NCBI GenBank assembly: GCA_963721115.1
Contig: CAVRIA010000025.1
Location: 30,319 to 94,318 of the forward strand
Origin: CAVRIA01 sp963721115
GTDB taxonomy: Bacteria > Desulfobacterota > Binatia > HRBIN30 > CADEER01
Direction: 5' to 3'
DNA: 64,000 bases
The notes below the pieces were generated by a model that worked only from the letters and a program-made list of their open reading frames with translations, was not told the DNA's origin and ran no database searches. Position numbers and translations under genes: made by a program. Position 1 is the first letter of the stretch, and each line of letters opens with the position of its first letter. Below, one piece after another: positions 25,555 through 34,750 of this stretch.

Positions 25555-26168
25555 TCAGTTGGCGACCAGCAGTCCTCCCGCCATGATCTTGCCGGAGACG
25601 CCGGCGGTGCCGGCCGGCAGCCCGAGCTTCACGCCGTCGATCGTGATGCTCACCTTGTCCGCCGGGTCGACGGCGCCCGGCAGCTGCGTGTTCAGCGTGG
25701 TCTTGATCTTCACCTTCCCCTTGCTGATCGCCGCGCAGCCGGCGCCCAGCGTCACCGGGAAATCGGTGAGCTCGACCGTCGTGCAGTCCGCCCCTACGGT
25801 GCAGTTGTCGCTGGTGGCGTTGAAGCTGGCGAACACGCACACGGCCTCACCGTCGCAGCCCTGGATGCCCTTGGCCTTGGCCTTGATGTCGATGTCGCCG
25901 TTCTTCGACTTCGCCTGCACCTTGCCGCCGCCCTTGGTGAAGTCGATCAGGCATGGGCCGCCGGAAGGTATTGCCGGAGAGCAGGCCGGCAACCCGAGCC
26001 CCCCCGTCGTGTCGTTCACACTGCCCACCGGGCAGGCCTCGTACGCACCGACCAGCGTCATCTGAACCTTGTTGGCCTTCTTCGGCTCCTGGCGCCCGGC
26101 CATCGAAACGGTCGCAAAGAGCGCCACTCCCGCCACTGCGCCTACCGCGATGAATAGTTCTTCCGCAT
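25555..26168 (-). CDS. Secreted protein of unknown function, probable frameshift in signal peptide
   Basis: Mature part of ~175 residues with six cysteines, Lys/Gly-rich stretches (GGGKVQAKSKNGDIDIKAKAKGIQ, given in two parts of one beta-rich region) and a Gly-rich C-terminus KIMAGGLLVAN. The best ribosome-binding site (AGGGGG) precedes ATG at 26168, giving MRKN, but that frame stops after eight codons. One base later the frame reads FIAVGAVAGVALFATVSMA, a good signal peptide, so a one-base indel near 26155 is likely. The alternative GTG at 26136 lacks a ribosome-binding site. It is ended by a strong terminator, so probably well expressed. I do not recognise the family. Confidence 0.72.
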
Positions 26169-26231
26169 AGTACCCCCTTTTCTGTTGGTTGAAGGTGGAA
26201 TGACTTCGGCCGTCCCTAGCCTCTGGACGCC

Positions 26232-26262
26232 ATTACTAGCGGCCGGTCGCGGCCGAGGTCAA
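26232..26262 (-). promoter_or_regulatory. Possible sigma70-type promoter for the 25555-26168 gene
   Basis: On the minus strand TTGACC (26257-26262) lies 18 nt before TAGTAA, inside one of the few AT-rich intergenic patches, about 65 nt upstream of the ATG at 26168. The -10 match is only moderate. Confidence 0.35.
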
Positions 26263-26444
26263 TGGAATAACTCTTACCTTCTCGGGTAGTTGGATTAGAT
26301 TTCGGAAATTTTACTTTCCCTATTGCGCGGCCCTCTCCGATGGGCCTTCTCGGGGGTTCCGCTTCCTTTCGCTCGGCTTCTTGCGGGCCTTCTTGCCGCC
26401 CGTCGGCTTCGCCGGTCCGCGCCGCGGGCGCGCGCCGGTCCGGG

Positions 26445-27841
26445 CTAGAGCATGAATGCCGCGGCCATCGCCTCGATCTCCTGGCGCGGCACGCCGTCGA
26501 AGCCGCTCGCGATCCGCCGTTGCGAGCGCCGCAGGCGGTTCGACAGTTCCGCCCAGTCGACTCCCACCAGCGCCCCCGACCGTTTCACCGGCCGGCCGGC
26601 GACGAGCACGGTGTCGACGTCGTGAATGTTGGCGTTGAGGACGACGGCGCCGATCGGATCGCTGATGGGCACCATGTTGATGGCGTCGGTGCGGATCAGA
26701 ATGATGTCCGCCTGCTTTCCCGGCACCAGACTGCCCGCGCGCGACTCCAGGCCGAGGGCGCGCGCGCCGCCGATCGTCGCCAGCTCGAGCACCTCGCGCG
26801 CCTTGAAGCGGACGGCGCGCGGCGGAGCCTCCAGACGAGCATTGTCCAGGCCGCGCTGCACCTGCAACTGGAGGCGCATCGGCGCGAACATGTCGCCGGC
26901 ATAATTCGAGACGATGTCGACTCCCAGACCGATCTTCACGCCGCGCTCGAGCGCGCGCGCGGTCACCGGATGACCCATCCCCATCTGCAGCTCTGTCTCC
27001 GGCGTGGCGACGATCGCCGCACCGGCCTCGCGAATCGCCTCCAGCTCCCCCTCGGTCAGAGCGGAGCCGTGCACGAACAGCAGGTCGTCGCGCAGCAGGC
27101 CGGCCTGCGCGAGCTGCGCGACCACGCGACGTCCGCGGTCGTACGCACCCATCGCCACGTGGCAGGAGATGCGCCGCGCCCCCAGCTCGCGCGCGAAGGC
27201 GATCTCGGCGGCCAGATCCTCGAACGGCATCGCCTCGACCTCCGTCGGCGCGATGCCGAACTCCAGCAGCGCGCCGGCGGCGGAGAAGTGCTCGCGGCGG
27301 ACGCGGCGGGCGTCGTCGAACCGCCAGGTCGGAGCGGATCTCCATGCGGAACGGGTGCTGGGTCGGGTTCGGGAACAGTCCGTAGCAGAAGATGCCGCGG
27401 ATCCCGGCGTCGCTCAGACCGCGAACGGCCTCGTCGGCATGCCGCGGCGAGTTGATGATGTGACAGTGGTCGACGATCGTCGTGATGCCGGCGTTCAGCG
27501 CCTCCAGCGCGCCCGCGTAGTTGCCGAGATAGGCGTCCTCCGGCTCGTAGAATGAGCTGTAGATCGAGCGCATGCGGCTGAAGTAGTCGAACAGGCTCCA
27601 GTCGGTGGCCACCGTGCGGAGCTGGGTCTGCCAGACGTGGCGGTGCGCGTCGACGAAGCCCGGAAGCACGATCATCCCCGCCGCGTCGATCGACGGCGCG
27701 TCCCCGGCGTCGACCCGGGCGGCGACGGCGGCGATGCGGTCGCCCTCCACCAGGACGTCGGCCTCGCTCGAGATTCCCCAGGCAGGCATCCATGGTGAGA
27801 ACGAGCCCGCCACGAATGAGCAGTCTCCCTCGATGGGTCAT
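26445..27841 (-). CDS. Amidohydrolase (TrzA/AtzA/SsnA-like), two frameshifts
   Basis: Reconstructed ~465-residue metal-dependent amidohydrolase of the cytosine-deaminase-like group. The N-terminus from ATG 27841 (MTHRGRLLIRGGLVLTMD) continues after a frame change near 27762 with ADVLVEGDRIAAVAARV and PGFVDAHRHVWQTQ, the HxH metal motif. A second change near 27326 leads into AAGALLEFGIAPTEVEAMPF, LLFVHGSALTEGE (metal His), GVDIVSNYAGD (metal Asp) and the C-terminal composite-domain segment PGKQADIILIRTD. It would hydrolytically deaminate or dechlorinate an N-heterocycle or aminated ring; the substrate is unknown. It is divergent from the GltD-like gene. Confidence 0.83.
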
Positions 27842-28012
27842 TTGCCTCTTCCTCCTCGCGGCATGCGCCGGCTCGCGACAGCTTTCTTCGAGAATACACC
27901 GTTCCGGTCTTCTCTCGATCCGAGAAGTTTCGCTCGAAAGGCAGTCCTTTCCTTTCTTCCGAAAAGTCGCGGCATCGTTAGTGTTTCAAGAGTACTATGG
28001 GGGGTGGGCCGA

Positions 28013-29344
28013 ATGTCGTCCCGCGAGAGAATGCAGACCGTCGACCCGTCGGAACGAACCGGATCGTTCACCGAAGTCAATCTCGGCCTGACGCCCGAGC
28101 AGGCGGTTGCCGAGGCGGCGCGGTGCCTGACCTGTGCCAGCGCCCCTTGCGCCGACGCCTGCCCGCTCGGCAACGACATTCCGCGCTTCGTCACGGCCAT
28201 CGCCGAGGGGCGCACCGAAGATGCCGTCTTCGAGAACAGCGTGCCGTTGACGGCGGTGTGCGGTCGCGTCTGCTACCGCCCCTGCGAAGCCGCTTGCGCG
28301 CTCGGCGTCAATGGCGAGCCCCTGGCCATCAATGCCCTCGAGCGCTTTGCCGCGGACGCCCGCTCTGCCGTCGAGATGGAGGCGAGAACCACGCGGCCGG
28401 AGCGGGTGGCGATCGTGGGCTCCGGACCGGCCGGGATCGCCTGCGCCTACGAGCTGCGCCGCGCCGGCTGCCGCGTCGCGGTCTTCGAAGCCGCCGGCGT
28501 CTGCGGCGGCATGCTGGCCCTCGGCATCCCGGCCTATCGGCTGCCGCGCGACGTCCTGGCGCAGGAGCTGGATGCCCTGCGGCGCATCGGCATCCACTTC
28601 GTGCCCAGCCAGCCGGTGGGATCGGCATTCTCGCTCGAGGCGCTGCACGAGCACTTCCACGCCGTCTTCATCGCCGTCGGGGCGCACCGCGGACGCCGAC
28701 TCGACATTCCCGGCGACGAGGCACCCGGCGTGACCGACGCGGTCGCCTTCCTGCGGCGCGTCAATCTCGGCGACCTCACTCCGCCGGGGCAGCGCGTCGT
28801 CGTGGTCGGCGGCGGAGACTCGGCAATGGACGCGGCGCGCACCGCCGTCCGGCTGGGCTGCGCGGAGGTCATCGTGCTGTACCGCCGCTCGCGCGCCGAG
28901 ATGCCGTGCAACCCGGGCGAGTTCGACGAAGCGGAAGCCGAGGGAATCCAGGGCATCTTCCTCGCGGCGCCGGTGCGGGTGTGCACGGGACCCGACGGGC
29001 GCGTCAACGCGCTCGAGTGCATTCGCATGCGCCTCGGCGCGCCGGACAAGAGCGGCCGCCCGCGACCCGAGCCCCTGCCCGGTTCGGAGTTCCTGCTCGA
29101 GACCGATTGCGTCATCCCCGCCATCAGCCAGGACCCCGACCTCGATCTCCTGGCCAACAACGGCGCGCTGCACACCAGCCGGTGGGGCACACTGGCGGTC
29201 GACGACGACACGCTGCAGACCTCGATGCCCGGCGTCTTCGCCGGAGGCGACGCCGTCAGCGGTCCGCGCACGGTCGGCGAGGCCATGCTGATGGGCCGCC
29301 GCGCCGCCGCCGCCATCCTCGCCCATCTCGACGCGCACCGGTGA
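28013..29344 (+). CDS. GltD/PreT-like NAD(P)-dependent FAD/Fe-S oxidoreductase
   Basis: 443 residues. The N-terminal ferredoxin-like domain has eight cysteines in CLTCASAPCADACPLGNDIP and CGRVCYRPCEAACALG, ligands for two [4Fe-4S] clusters. Two Rossmann domains follow: VAIVGSGPAGIACAYELRRA for FAD and VVVVGGGDSAMDAARTAVRLG for NAD(P). The C-terminal GVFAGGDAVSGPRTVGEAM closes the flavin domain. This is the architecture of glutamate synthase small subunit and of PreT. No gltB or preA lies nearby, so it probably serves another partner oxidoreductase. The start at 28013 follows a G-rich ribosome-binding site. Confidence 0.88.
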   Translation: MSSRERMQTVDPSERTGSFTEVNLGLTPEQAVAEAARCLTCASAPCADACPLGNDIPRFVTAIAEGRTEDAVFENSVPLTAVCGRVCYRPCEAACALGVNGEPLAINALERFAADARSAVEMEARTTRPERVAIVGSGPAGIACAYELRRAGCRVAVFEAAGVCGGMLALGIPAYRLPRDVLAQELDALRRIGIHFVPSQPVGSAFSLEALHEHFHAVFIAVGAHRGRRLDIPGDEAPGVTDAVAFLRRVNLGDLTPPGQRVVVVGGGDSAMDAARTAVRLGCAEVIVLYRRSRAEMPCNPGEFDEAEAEGIQGIFLAAPVRVCTGPDGRVNALECIRMRLGAPDKSGRPRPEPLPGSEFLLETDCVIPAISQDPDLDLLANNGALHTSRWGTLAVDDDTLQTSMPGVFAGGDAVSGPRTVGEAMLMGRRAAAAILAHLDAHR

Positions 29345-29400
29345 ACCCGCTTCGGCCCTCGGACAGACAGCGCCGCGAAGATCGCGCCGGTCGCCTCCTT

Positions 29401-30483
29401 TCAATGCCGGATCCGGCCCGTCTCCACCTCGTCGCTGCCGGCGGGAAGCGACACGAGTAGCCCGTCCTCGCCGAGGACGACCCCGCGCGGCCGCACCGCA
29501 TCGACCCCGCGCAGAAAGACCCGCCGCGCGATCGCGTTGGGCGGCGGCGGGGTCAGGTGCGTCAGGACCAACAGCTTCACGCCCGCCTCGTTCGCCACCT
29601 CCGCCGCTTCGACGGGGGGCGTGTGGTACGATGGGATGTCGGCCATGAGCTTGGCGATGCGGTCGCGCCCCACCGCTCGCGCGACGGCGCCGATCTCGGC
29701 GACCAAACGGTTCGCCTGCGCTTCGTGGACGAGGACGTCAGCGCGTTTCGCCGCTTCGACGACGTTCGGACTCTTGGCGGTGTCGCCGCTGACGACGACC
29801 GAGCGACCGTGGTAGTCGAACCGGTAGCCGACCGCCGGAACCACCGGGCGATGGTCGACTGGGAAGGCGCTCACGGTGAGGTCGCCGTCGCGAAATACGA
29901 CGCTGCGGCCGCCGGCCTCGACGTCGAAGGGAACGGCAATCATCTTTCCGATCTGCGGATCGACGAACGCGGCGCCGTGGTGGGCGATTCGATACCCGGA
30001 GTCGAGCGCATAGGCCTCCGTGAACCCCGCCACTACGCCCTCCACCCCGCGCGGGCCGAAGACGCGCAGCGGCACCGGGCGGCCGGCGACCCAGGTCTGC
30101 AGGTTGAACTCGCCGAGCTCGCCGATGTGATCGGAGTGAAAGTGCGTCAGCAGAACGGCACCGATTCGCTCGCCGGGAATCCCCCACAGCGCCAGGTTGT
30201 TCCACGAGCCGGTGCCGACGTCGACGACGTACCACTTGCCGCCCGCCATCACGAGGGTACAGGGGCGCGCCCGATCCGCGCTCGGAAACGGCGACGACGT
30301 CCCGCAGAGCAGGACGCGCATCCCGTCGTAGTCGAGCAGAGGCGCGTTGGAGAAGGTGAGCTGGCGCTCGATCGCGCCCCGAACCAGCCGATCCTGAACG
30401 GTCTGCGTCCCGAGCGCGAAAACCCCAAGAAGGCACACGCCGAAGATGCCGAGTACGACCAGCCCCAACTTTCGATTTCGCAT
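29401..30483 (-). CDS. Membrane-anchored metallo-beta-lactamase-fold hydrolase
   Basis: 360 residues. An N-terminal helix (KLGLVVLGIFGVCLLGVFALG) anchors or exports the protein. The metal-binding motif is LLTHFHSDHIGELGEF, with further ligands in FPVDHRPV and VVSGDTAKS and a late LTHLTPPP. The order resembles arylsulfatase/ribonuclease Z-type MBL enzymes that cleave phosphodiesters or sulfates. Start at 30483 follows AGGAGGATCC, an excellent ribosome-binding site; a longer upstream frame is not supported. It diverges from the beta-helix gene at 30685 and converges on the GltD-like gene. Confidence 0.88.
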   Translation of the reverse strand: MRNRKLGLVVLGIFGVCLLGVFALGTQTVQDRLVRGAIERQLTFSNAPLLDYDGMRVLLCGTSSPFPSADRARPCTLVMAGGKWYVVDVGTGSWNNLALWGIPGERIGAVLLTHFHSDHIGELGEFNLQTWVAGRPVPLRVFGPRGVEGVVAGFTEAYALDSGYRIAHHGAAFVDPQIGKMIAVPFDVEAGGRSVVFRDGDLTVSAFPVDHRPVVPAVGYRFDYHGRSVVVSGDTAKSPNVVEAAKRADVLVHEAQANRLVAEIGAVARAVGRDRIAKLMADIPSYHTPPVEAAEVANEAGVKLLVLTHLTPPPPNAIARRVFLRGVDAVRPRGVVLGEDGLLVSLPAGSDEVETGRIRH

Positions 30484-30684
30484 GGATCCTCCTGGACGCG
30501 CGCGCCGTCCATGCAGCATTTCCCTGCGCAGCGCAACCGGACCCGCCGCGCCCCACGGCTCTCTACCGGCGCATCGATGGCCGCCAATTCGCGGCATTCC
30601 GCCACGGGATCGCCCTCCCGGATCGGGCACGAGCCCGCGCTTCGTCGAGTCCAACCGGCGGTACGAAATCTGCTCTGCACTCGA

Positions 30685-31167
30685 ATGATGTCACGCGTCC
30701 GCCGACAGGCGCTGATCGCTCTCCATGTCCTCTGGTTGCTCGCCGGCGCGCCTGCCGGCGCGGCGACCTACTACGTCGCACCGGCCGGCAGCGACGCCGC
30801 CCCAGGCAGTGCCGCGCAACCCTGGGCTACGCTGCAGAAGGCCGGCGACGTCGCAGATGCGGGCGACACGGTCGTCGTCCGCGCCGGCACCTACGCCGGC
30901 TTTCGGCCGCGCCACTCGGGCACGGCCGCGGCACCGATCCGCTTCCGCGCCGATGCGGGGGTCGTCGTCGCATCGCCGGGGCCGAGCAACAGCAACGGCG
31001 ACGACATCTGGGTACGCGACGTCCACTACGTCGTCATCGACGGCTTCGAGACGACCGCCGCGCCGCGCGCCGGCATCGCCGTGCAGGGGGAGCCGGAGGA
31101 CAACGCGACCGGGGTCGAGATCCGCAACTGCTACTGCCACCACAACCAGCGCTGGGGCATCTCGTAG
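30685..31167 (+). pseudogene. Secreted right-handed beta-helix protein, N-terminal part (gene interrupted by inversion)
   Basis: Begins MMSRVRRQ with a signal peptide (ALIALHVLWLLAGAPAGA), then ATYYVAPAGSDAAPGSAAQP and TLQKAGDVADAGDTVVVRAGTY, the standard N-cap of DUF1565/parallel beta-helix surface proteins (pectate-lyase-like fold). Coils run on to VEIRNCYCHHNQRWGIS, where the frame stops at 31167. The expected next coil is not downstream on this strand but on the opposite strand (see 31165-31491). The protein is probably an extracellular polysaccharide-binding or -degrading enzyme. The alternative start at 30688 differs by one residue. Confidence 0.8.
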
Positions 31168-31491
31168 AGGAGGTTGTTGCGGATCAGCGACGATCGCACC
31201 GACGCGAGATTGATACCGGCGGCCCCGCCCGCTCCGTTGTCGTGGATGACGTTGTCCTCGATCAGGGCGTCCTCGATGATCCCGTGCGCCCTGCGGAATC
31301 GTTCGGATCGGGGCCCTGCTGCGCCGGATCGGCGTTGAGCTGGATGCCCGAGGCGTGGTTGTCATGAACGCGATTCGCGCGGACGATGGGGCGGTCACCG
31401 CTGTTGGAGACGTAGATGCCGTGCTCGATGGCGGAGTGCGAGGTCTCGTTGCCCTCGATGACGAGATCGCGCGCGATCGAAGGCCGTCTCC
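31165..31491 (-). pseudogene. Inverted central fragment of the beta-helix gene
   Basis: Read on the minus strand, this interval encodes unmistakable beta-helix coils: ARDLVIEGNETSHSAIEHG, IYVSNSGDRPIVRANRVHDN and HASGIQLNADPAQQGPDP. After a one-base frame change near 31295 come HGIIEDALIEDNVIHDNGAG and SLIRNNLLYE. These are just the coils expected to follow NQRWGI in the plus-strand gene. The segment therefore looks inverted in place. The breakpoints fall at about 31164 (GGCATCTCG) and in GGCCGTCTCC (31482-31491), which can be read meaningfully in both directions. No start codon or ribosome-binding site supports an independent minus-strand gene. Confidence 0.75.
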
Positions 31492-31802
31492 GACCGCAGG
31501 GGACCGGCTTCGAGTGCGACGTCACCGCAAACGGTGCCGTCACGTCGTTGGACGCAGCCCGCATCCTGCAGTTCGCGGTGGGGCTTCGGCCCAGTCTGCC
31601 CGCCGGCGAGTCCTGCGCCTCCGATTGGCTCTTCGCTCCCGAGCCGGCCTCGGCGGCCGATCAGTCGACCACCCCGCCGCGGCTGCAGAACGGCTCCTGC
31701 CAGCCCGGACAGATCGATCTGGCGCCCCTCGCCGCCGACGCGGCATCACAGGACTTCGCCGCCGTCGTCATCGGCGACTGCACCGGCAACTGGGCGCCCT
31801 GA
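31482..31802 (+). pseudogene. C-terminal dockerin-like part of the beta-helix gene
   Basis: Plus-strand frame resuming with GRLRPQGTGFE, which is how the last coil of such beta-helix proteins usually ends (EGRxRPQGxG). It continues as CDVTANGAVTSLDAARILQF, a type-I-dockerin-like helix-loop-helix. A Cys-containing, Pro-rich segment and a second half-repeat ending VIGDCTGNWAP complete it. About 100 residues of coil sequence that should lie before it are missing, so the rearrangement involved a loss as well as an inversion, or the assembly collapsed here. Confidence 0.7.
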
Positions 31803-31954
31803 GGCCGCTCCTTGGCGAGCCGCCCCGACGGCCTGAGCCGTCGCCGCCCTCATCGATGGGGATCCCCCAACCCGTCGTCGATCCGCACGAGGTCTCCGCC
31901 GGCGGCTGATTTTGGACCGCGGCGGCCTCTCCGTGCGCCGCACGGTTTATTTTA

Positions 31955-31984
31955 TTGACATTCGGGAGCCGCGCTGGATAGCGT
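31955..31984 (+). promoter_or_regulatory. Candidate sigma70 promoter for the 32093 gene
   Basis: A consensus -35 hexamer TTGACA (31955-31960) follows an AT-rich tract. An 18-nt spacer leads to TAGCGT (31979-31984) as a weak -10. It lies ~110 nt before the ATG at 32093, in the only AT-rich part of the gap. Confidence 0.5.
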
Positions 31985-32092
31985 CGTGGAGCTTGCGCCT
32001 TCGGGCGGGAGCCCCGACCGTGGGAGCACGGGCGGGTCAGCGCGAACGTCGCCCACTCAGCGACATCAACGACATTCGAGGGAGTCCGAACG

Positions 32093-34627
32093 ATGCGCCG
32101 CCTTTTGCTCGCTGCCACGCTGGTGTTCCTCCTGCCGCCGGTCGCACACGCGACCGACCAGACCGTCCTCGGCAAGCTGCTACTGGTGAAGGGGTCCGAC
32201 ACCCCCGCCAAGCGCAAGATCGTGTTGAAGGCCAAGGAGTCCGGCAGTGACGACAGCATCGTCGGCGACCCGCTGGCGAACGGCGCGACCCTGTCGGTCA
32301 GCGCCTACGGCGGCACGACCAGCAGCGACACCTACACCCTGCCGAACACCTTCTGGAGCGGCGACGCGACGAAGGGCTACAAGTACAAGGACAGCCAGGG
32401 CGCGAACGGCCCGGTCAAGCTGCTCAAGATCAAGAAATCGGGCGGCGGCGTCTTCCAGATCAAGGCCGTCATCAACGGCAAGCTCGGCGCCGTCTCGGTG
32501 CAGCCGCCCGACGACGGCACCGGCGCCTGCGCCCTGCTCTCTCTCGGCGGCGGTGATTCGTACAGCGTCCGCTTCGCCGACGGCACCATGAAGAACAAAG
32601 GGGCGAAGCAGTTCAAGGTGCTGAATCCGACCACCGAGGGGACCTGCGTTCCGTGCGGCAACGGATTTCTCGACGCCGGCGAGCAGTGTGATCCCAACGG
32701 CCTGTCGTGCGGCGCGGCGGCGTGCGGATCGGACTGCACCTGCCCCTGCGACTTCCTCGATACGAGCGAGTGCATGTTCCCCTTCCCGAGCGACTTCCTG
32801 ACGGAAGAGGACGGAACCACCGACACGGGTCGGCGCGTCCACTTCCAGAACGCCGGCATGCCGCGCAATGTCTCGAACGTCCCCATCGAGTCGAGCGATT
32901 ACAACCTGAACGACGGCTTCAGCCCCGGCGCCAGCATCCTCCTGCACGTGCCGAACGTCGACCTCGACATGACCGGCGCGGCCCCGATCACGGACATCGA
33001 GCGCTCGCTCTACGCCGACGCACCCGTGGTCGTGGTGAATGCGTCGACGCTCCAGCACCACCTGCTCTGGGCGGAGCTCGATTCGAACGCGACCGCCGAG
33101 GCGTCGCGCGCGCTGATCATCCATCCGGCAGTCAATTTCGACGAGGCAACGCGCTACATCGTCGCGCTGCGGAACATGAGGGACTCCTCCGGCACCCTCA
33201 TCTCGCCCCCAGCCGATTTCCTCGCCTACCGCGACGGGACGCCCACCGGCGATCCGGTGAAGGAGGCGCGCCGCGCGCACATGGAGGACCTGTTCAGCAC
33301 GCTCGCCGCCGCCGGCATTCCGCGCGACGATCTCTACCTGGCCTGGGACTTCACGGTCGCCAGCGAGCGCAACCTCACCGAGCGCCTGCTCTTCATGCGC
33401 GACGACGCCTTCGGGCGCCTCGCCGGCACGGCTCCGGCCTTCACGGTCACCTCGGTGGAGGACGATCTCGACGCCAAGATCTTCCGCCGCGTTACCGGCA
33501 CGTACGATGTCGAGCGCTACGTCGACAGCACCACGTCGCCGGCGCCCGCTTCAACTTGGGGCCGGACGGCCTGCCTCTCCACCAGGCGACGCCGCAGCCC
33601 GCCTCCTTCATCTGCCTCATCCCGCGCGCCGCGCTGGCGACCGACGGCGCCACCGCCGTCCCGGCGCGCGCGTCGATCTACGGTCACGGTCTGCTGGGAT
33701 CGAACACCGAGGTCAACGCCGGCAACGTCAAGGACATGGCCAACGAGCACAACTTCGTCTTCTGCGCCACCAAGTGGATCGGCATGGCGGACGAGGACGT
33801 CCTCAACGCTTTCCTCACCCTGCAGAACCTCTCGAACTTCCCCACCATGACCGACCGCCTGCAGCAGTCGATGATCGACCAGCTCTTCCTCGCCCGCTTG
33901 ATGATCGCACCCGAACGGCTTCGTCTCCGACCCGGCGTTCCAGGACGACTCGGGAGACCCGGTGATCGACACCAGCGCCGTCTACTACGACGGCAACAGC
34001 CAGGGCGGAATCTTCGGCGGCACGGTGATGTCGATCGCGCAGGACATCACCCGCGGCGTGCTCGGCGTGCCGGGCATGAACTACTCGCTGCTGCTGACGC
34101 GCAGCAGCGACTTCTCGGACTACGCGCTCGTCCTCTATCCGTCCTACCCGAACGAGTTCGAGCGACCGCTCGGTCTCGGCCTCATCCAGATGCTGTGGGA
34201 CCGTTCGGACCCGAACGGCTACGCCCATCACATGACGAGCGATCCCCTGCCCGGCACGCCGCCGCACAAGGTGCTGCTGCACCTGGCGTTCGGCGACCAT
34301 CAGGTGGCGAACGTCACCACCGAGATCGAGGCGCGCACCATCGGCGCCTACGTCCACCAGCCGGCGATCGCGTTCGGGCGCCACTCCGACGTGGAACCCT
34401 ACTTCGGCATCCCGGCGATCCCGACCGACCCCTTCGACGGGTCCGCTCTGATCGTCTGGGACAGCGGCGCGGACACGCCGCCGACCACCAACACGGCGCC
34501 CATGACGGGAGCGGATCCGCACTCCGACCCGCGCAGCTCGGCGCTCGCACGCCAGCAGAAGTCGGACTTCCTGCAGGCCGGCGGCACCGTGGTGGACGTC
34601 TGCTCTGGCACGCCCTGCGTGCCCTAA
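32093..34627 (+). CDS. Large secreted alpha/beta-hydrolase (lipase-like), two frameshifts
   Basis: Reconstructed ~845 residues. A signal peptide (LLLAATLVFLLPPVAHA) leads into an N-terminal ~190-residue domain rich in Lys/Gly (LGKLLLVKGSDTPAKRKIVL), then a Cys-rich segment CGNGFLDAGEQCDPNG of the DUF4215 kind found in myxobacterial and related surface proteins. The hydrolase portion follows: IYGHGLLG is the likely oxyanion region and YYDGNSQGGIFGG the nucleophile elbow (GNSQG, Ser). Frame changes near 33536 and 33911 interrupt it, each repaired by one base. The ribosome-binding site GGGAG precedes the start. It probably acts outside the cell on an ester, perhaps lipid or polymer; the substrate is unknown. 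Confidence 0.8.
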
Positions 34628-34648
34628 GGGGGGGACAGGGGCGTTACG

Positions 34649-34682
34649 GGTGACCGTCCCTCGCCGCCGAGGGACGGTCACC
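34649..34682. terminator. Perfect 15-bp hairpin between convergent genes
   Basis: GGTGACCGTCCCTCG (34649-34663) pairs perfectly with 34668-34682 around the loop CCGC. It lies between the stops of the secreted hydrolase (34627, plus) and the acyl-CoA dehydrogenase (34751, minus). No T-tract follows on either strand. It may act as a bidirectional barrier or be one copy of a dispersed palindrome. Confidence 0.55.
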
Positions 34683-34750
34683 GCGCCTTCGCGACGCGAA
34701 TCCGGCGAGAAGGCGGCGCAGAGGAGGCGCCCGACGCGCTCGGCTCGCCG

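Noticed and set aside
26320..26444. Lys/Arg-rich open frame after the amidohydrolase stop (KPTGGKKARKKPSERKR)
   Set aside because: It is in a different frame from the true C-terminus, which ends properly at AAAFML-stop, and has no start or ribosome-binding site. It could be a lost tail, but nothing supports that.
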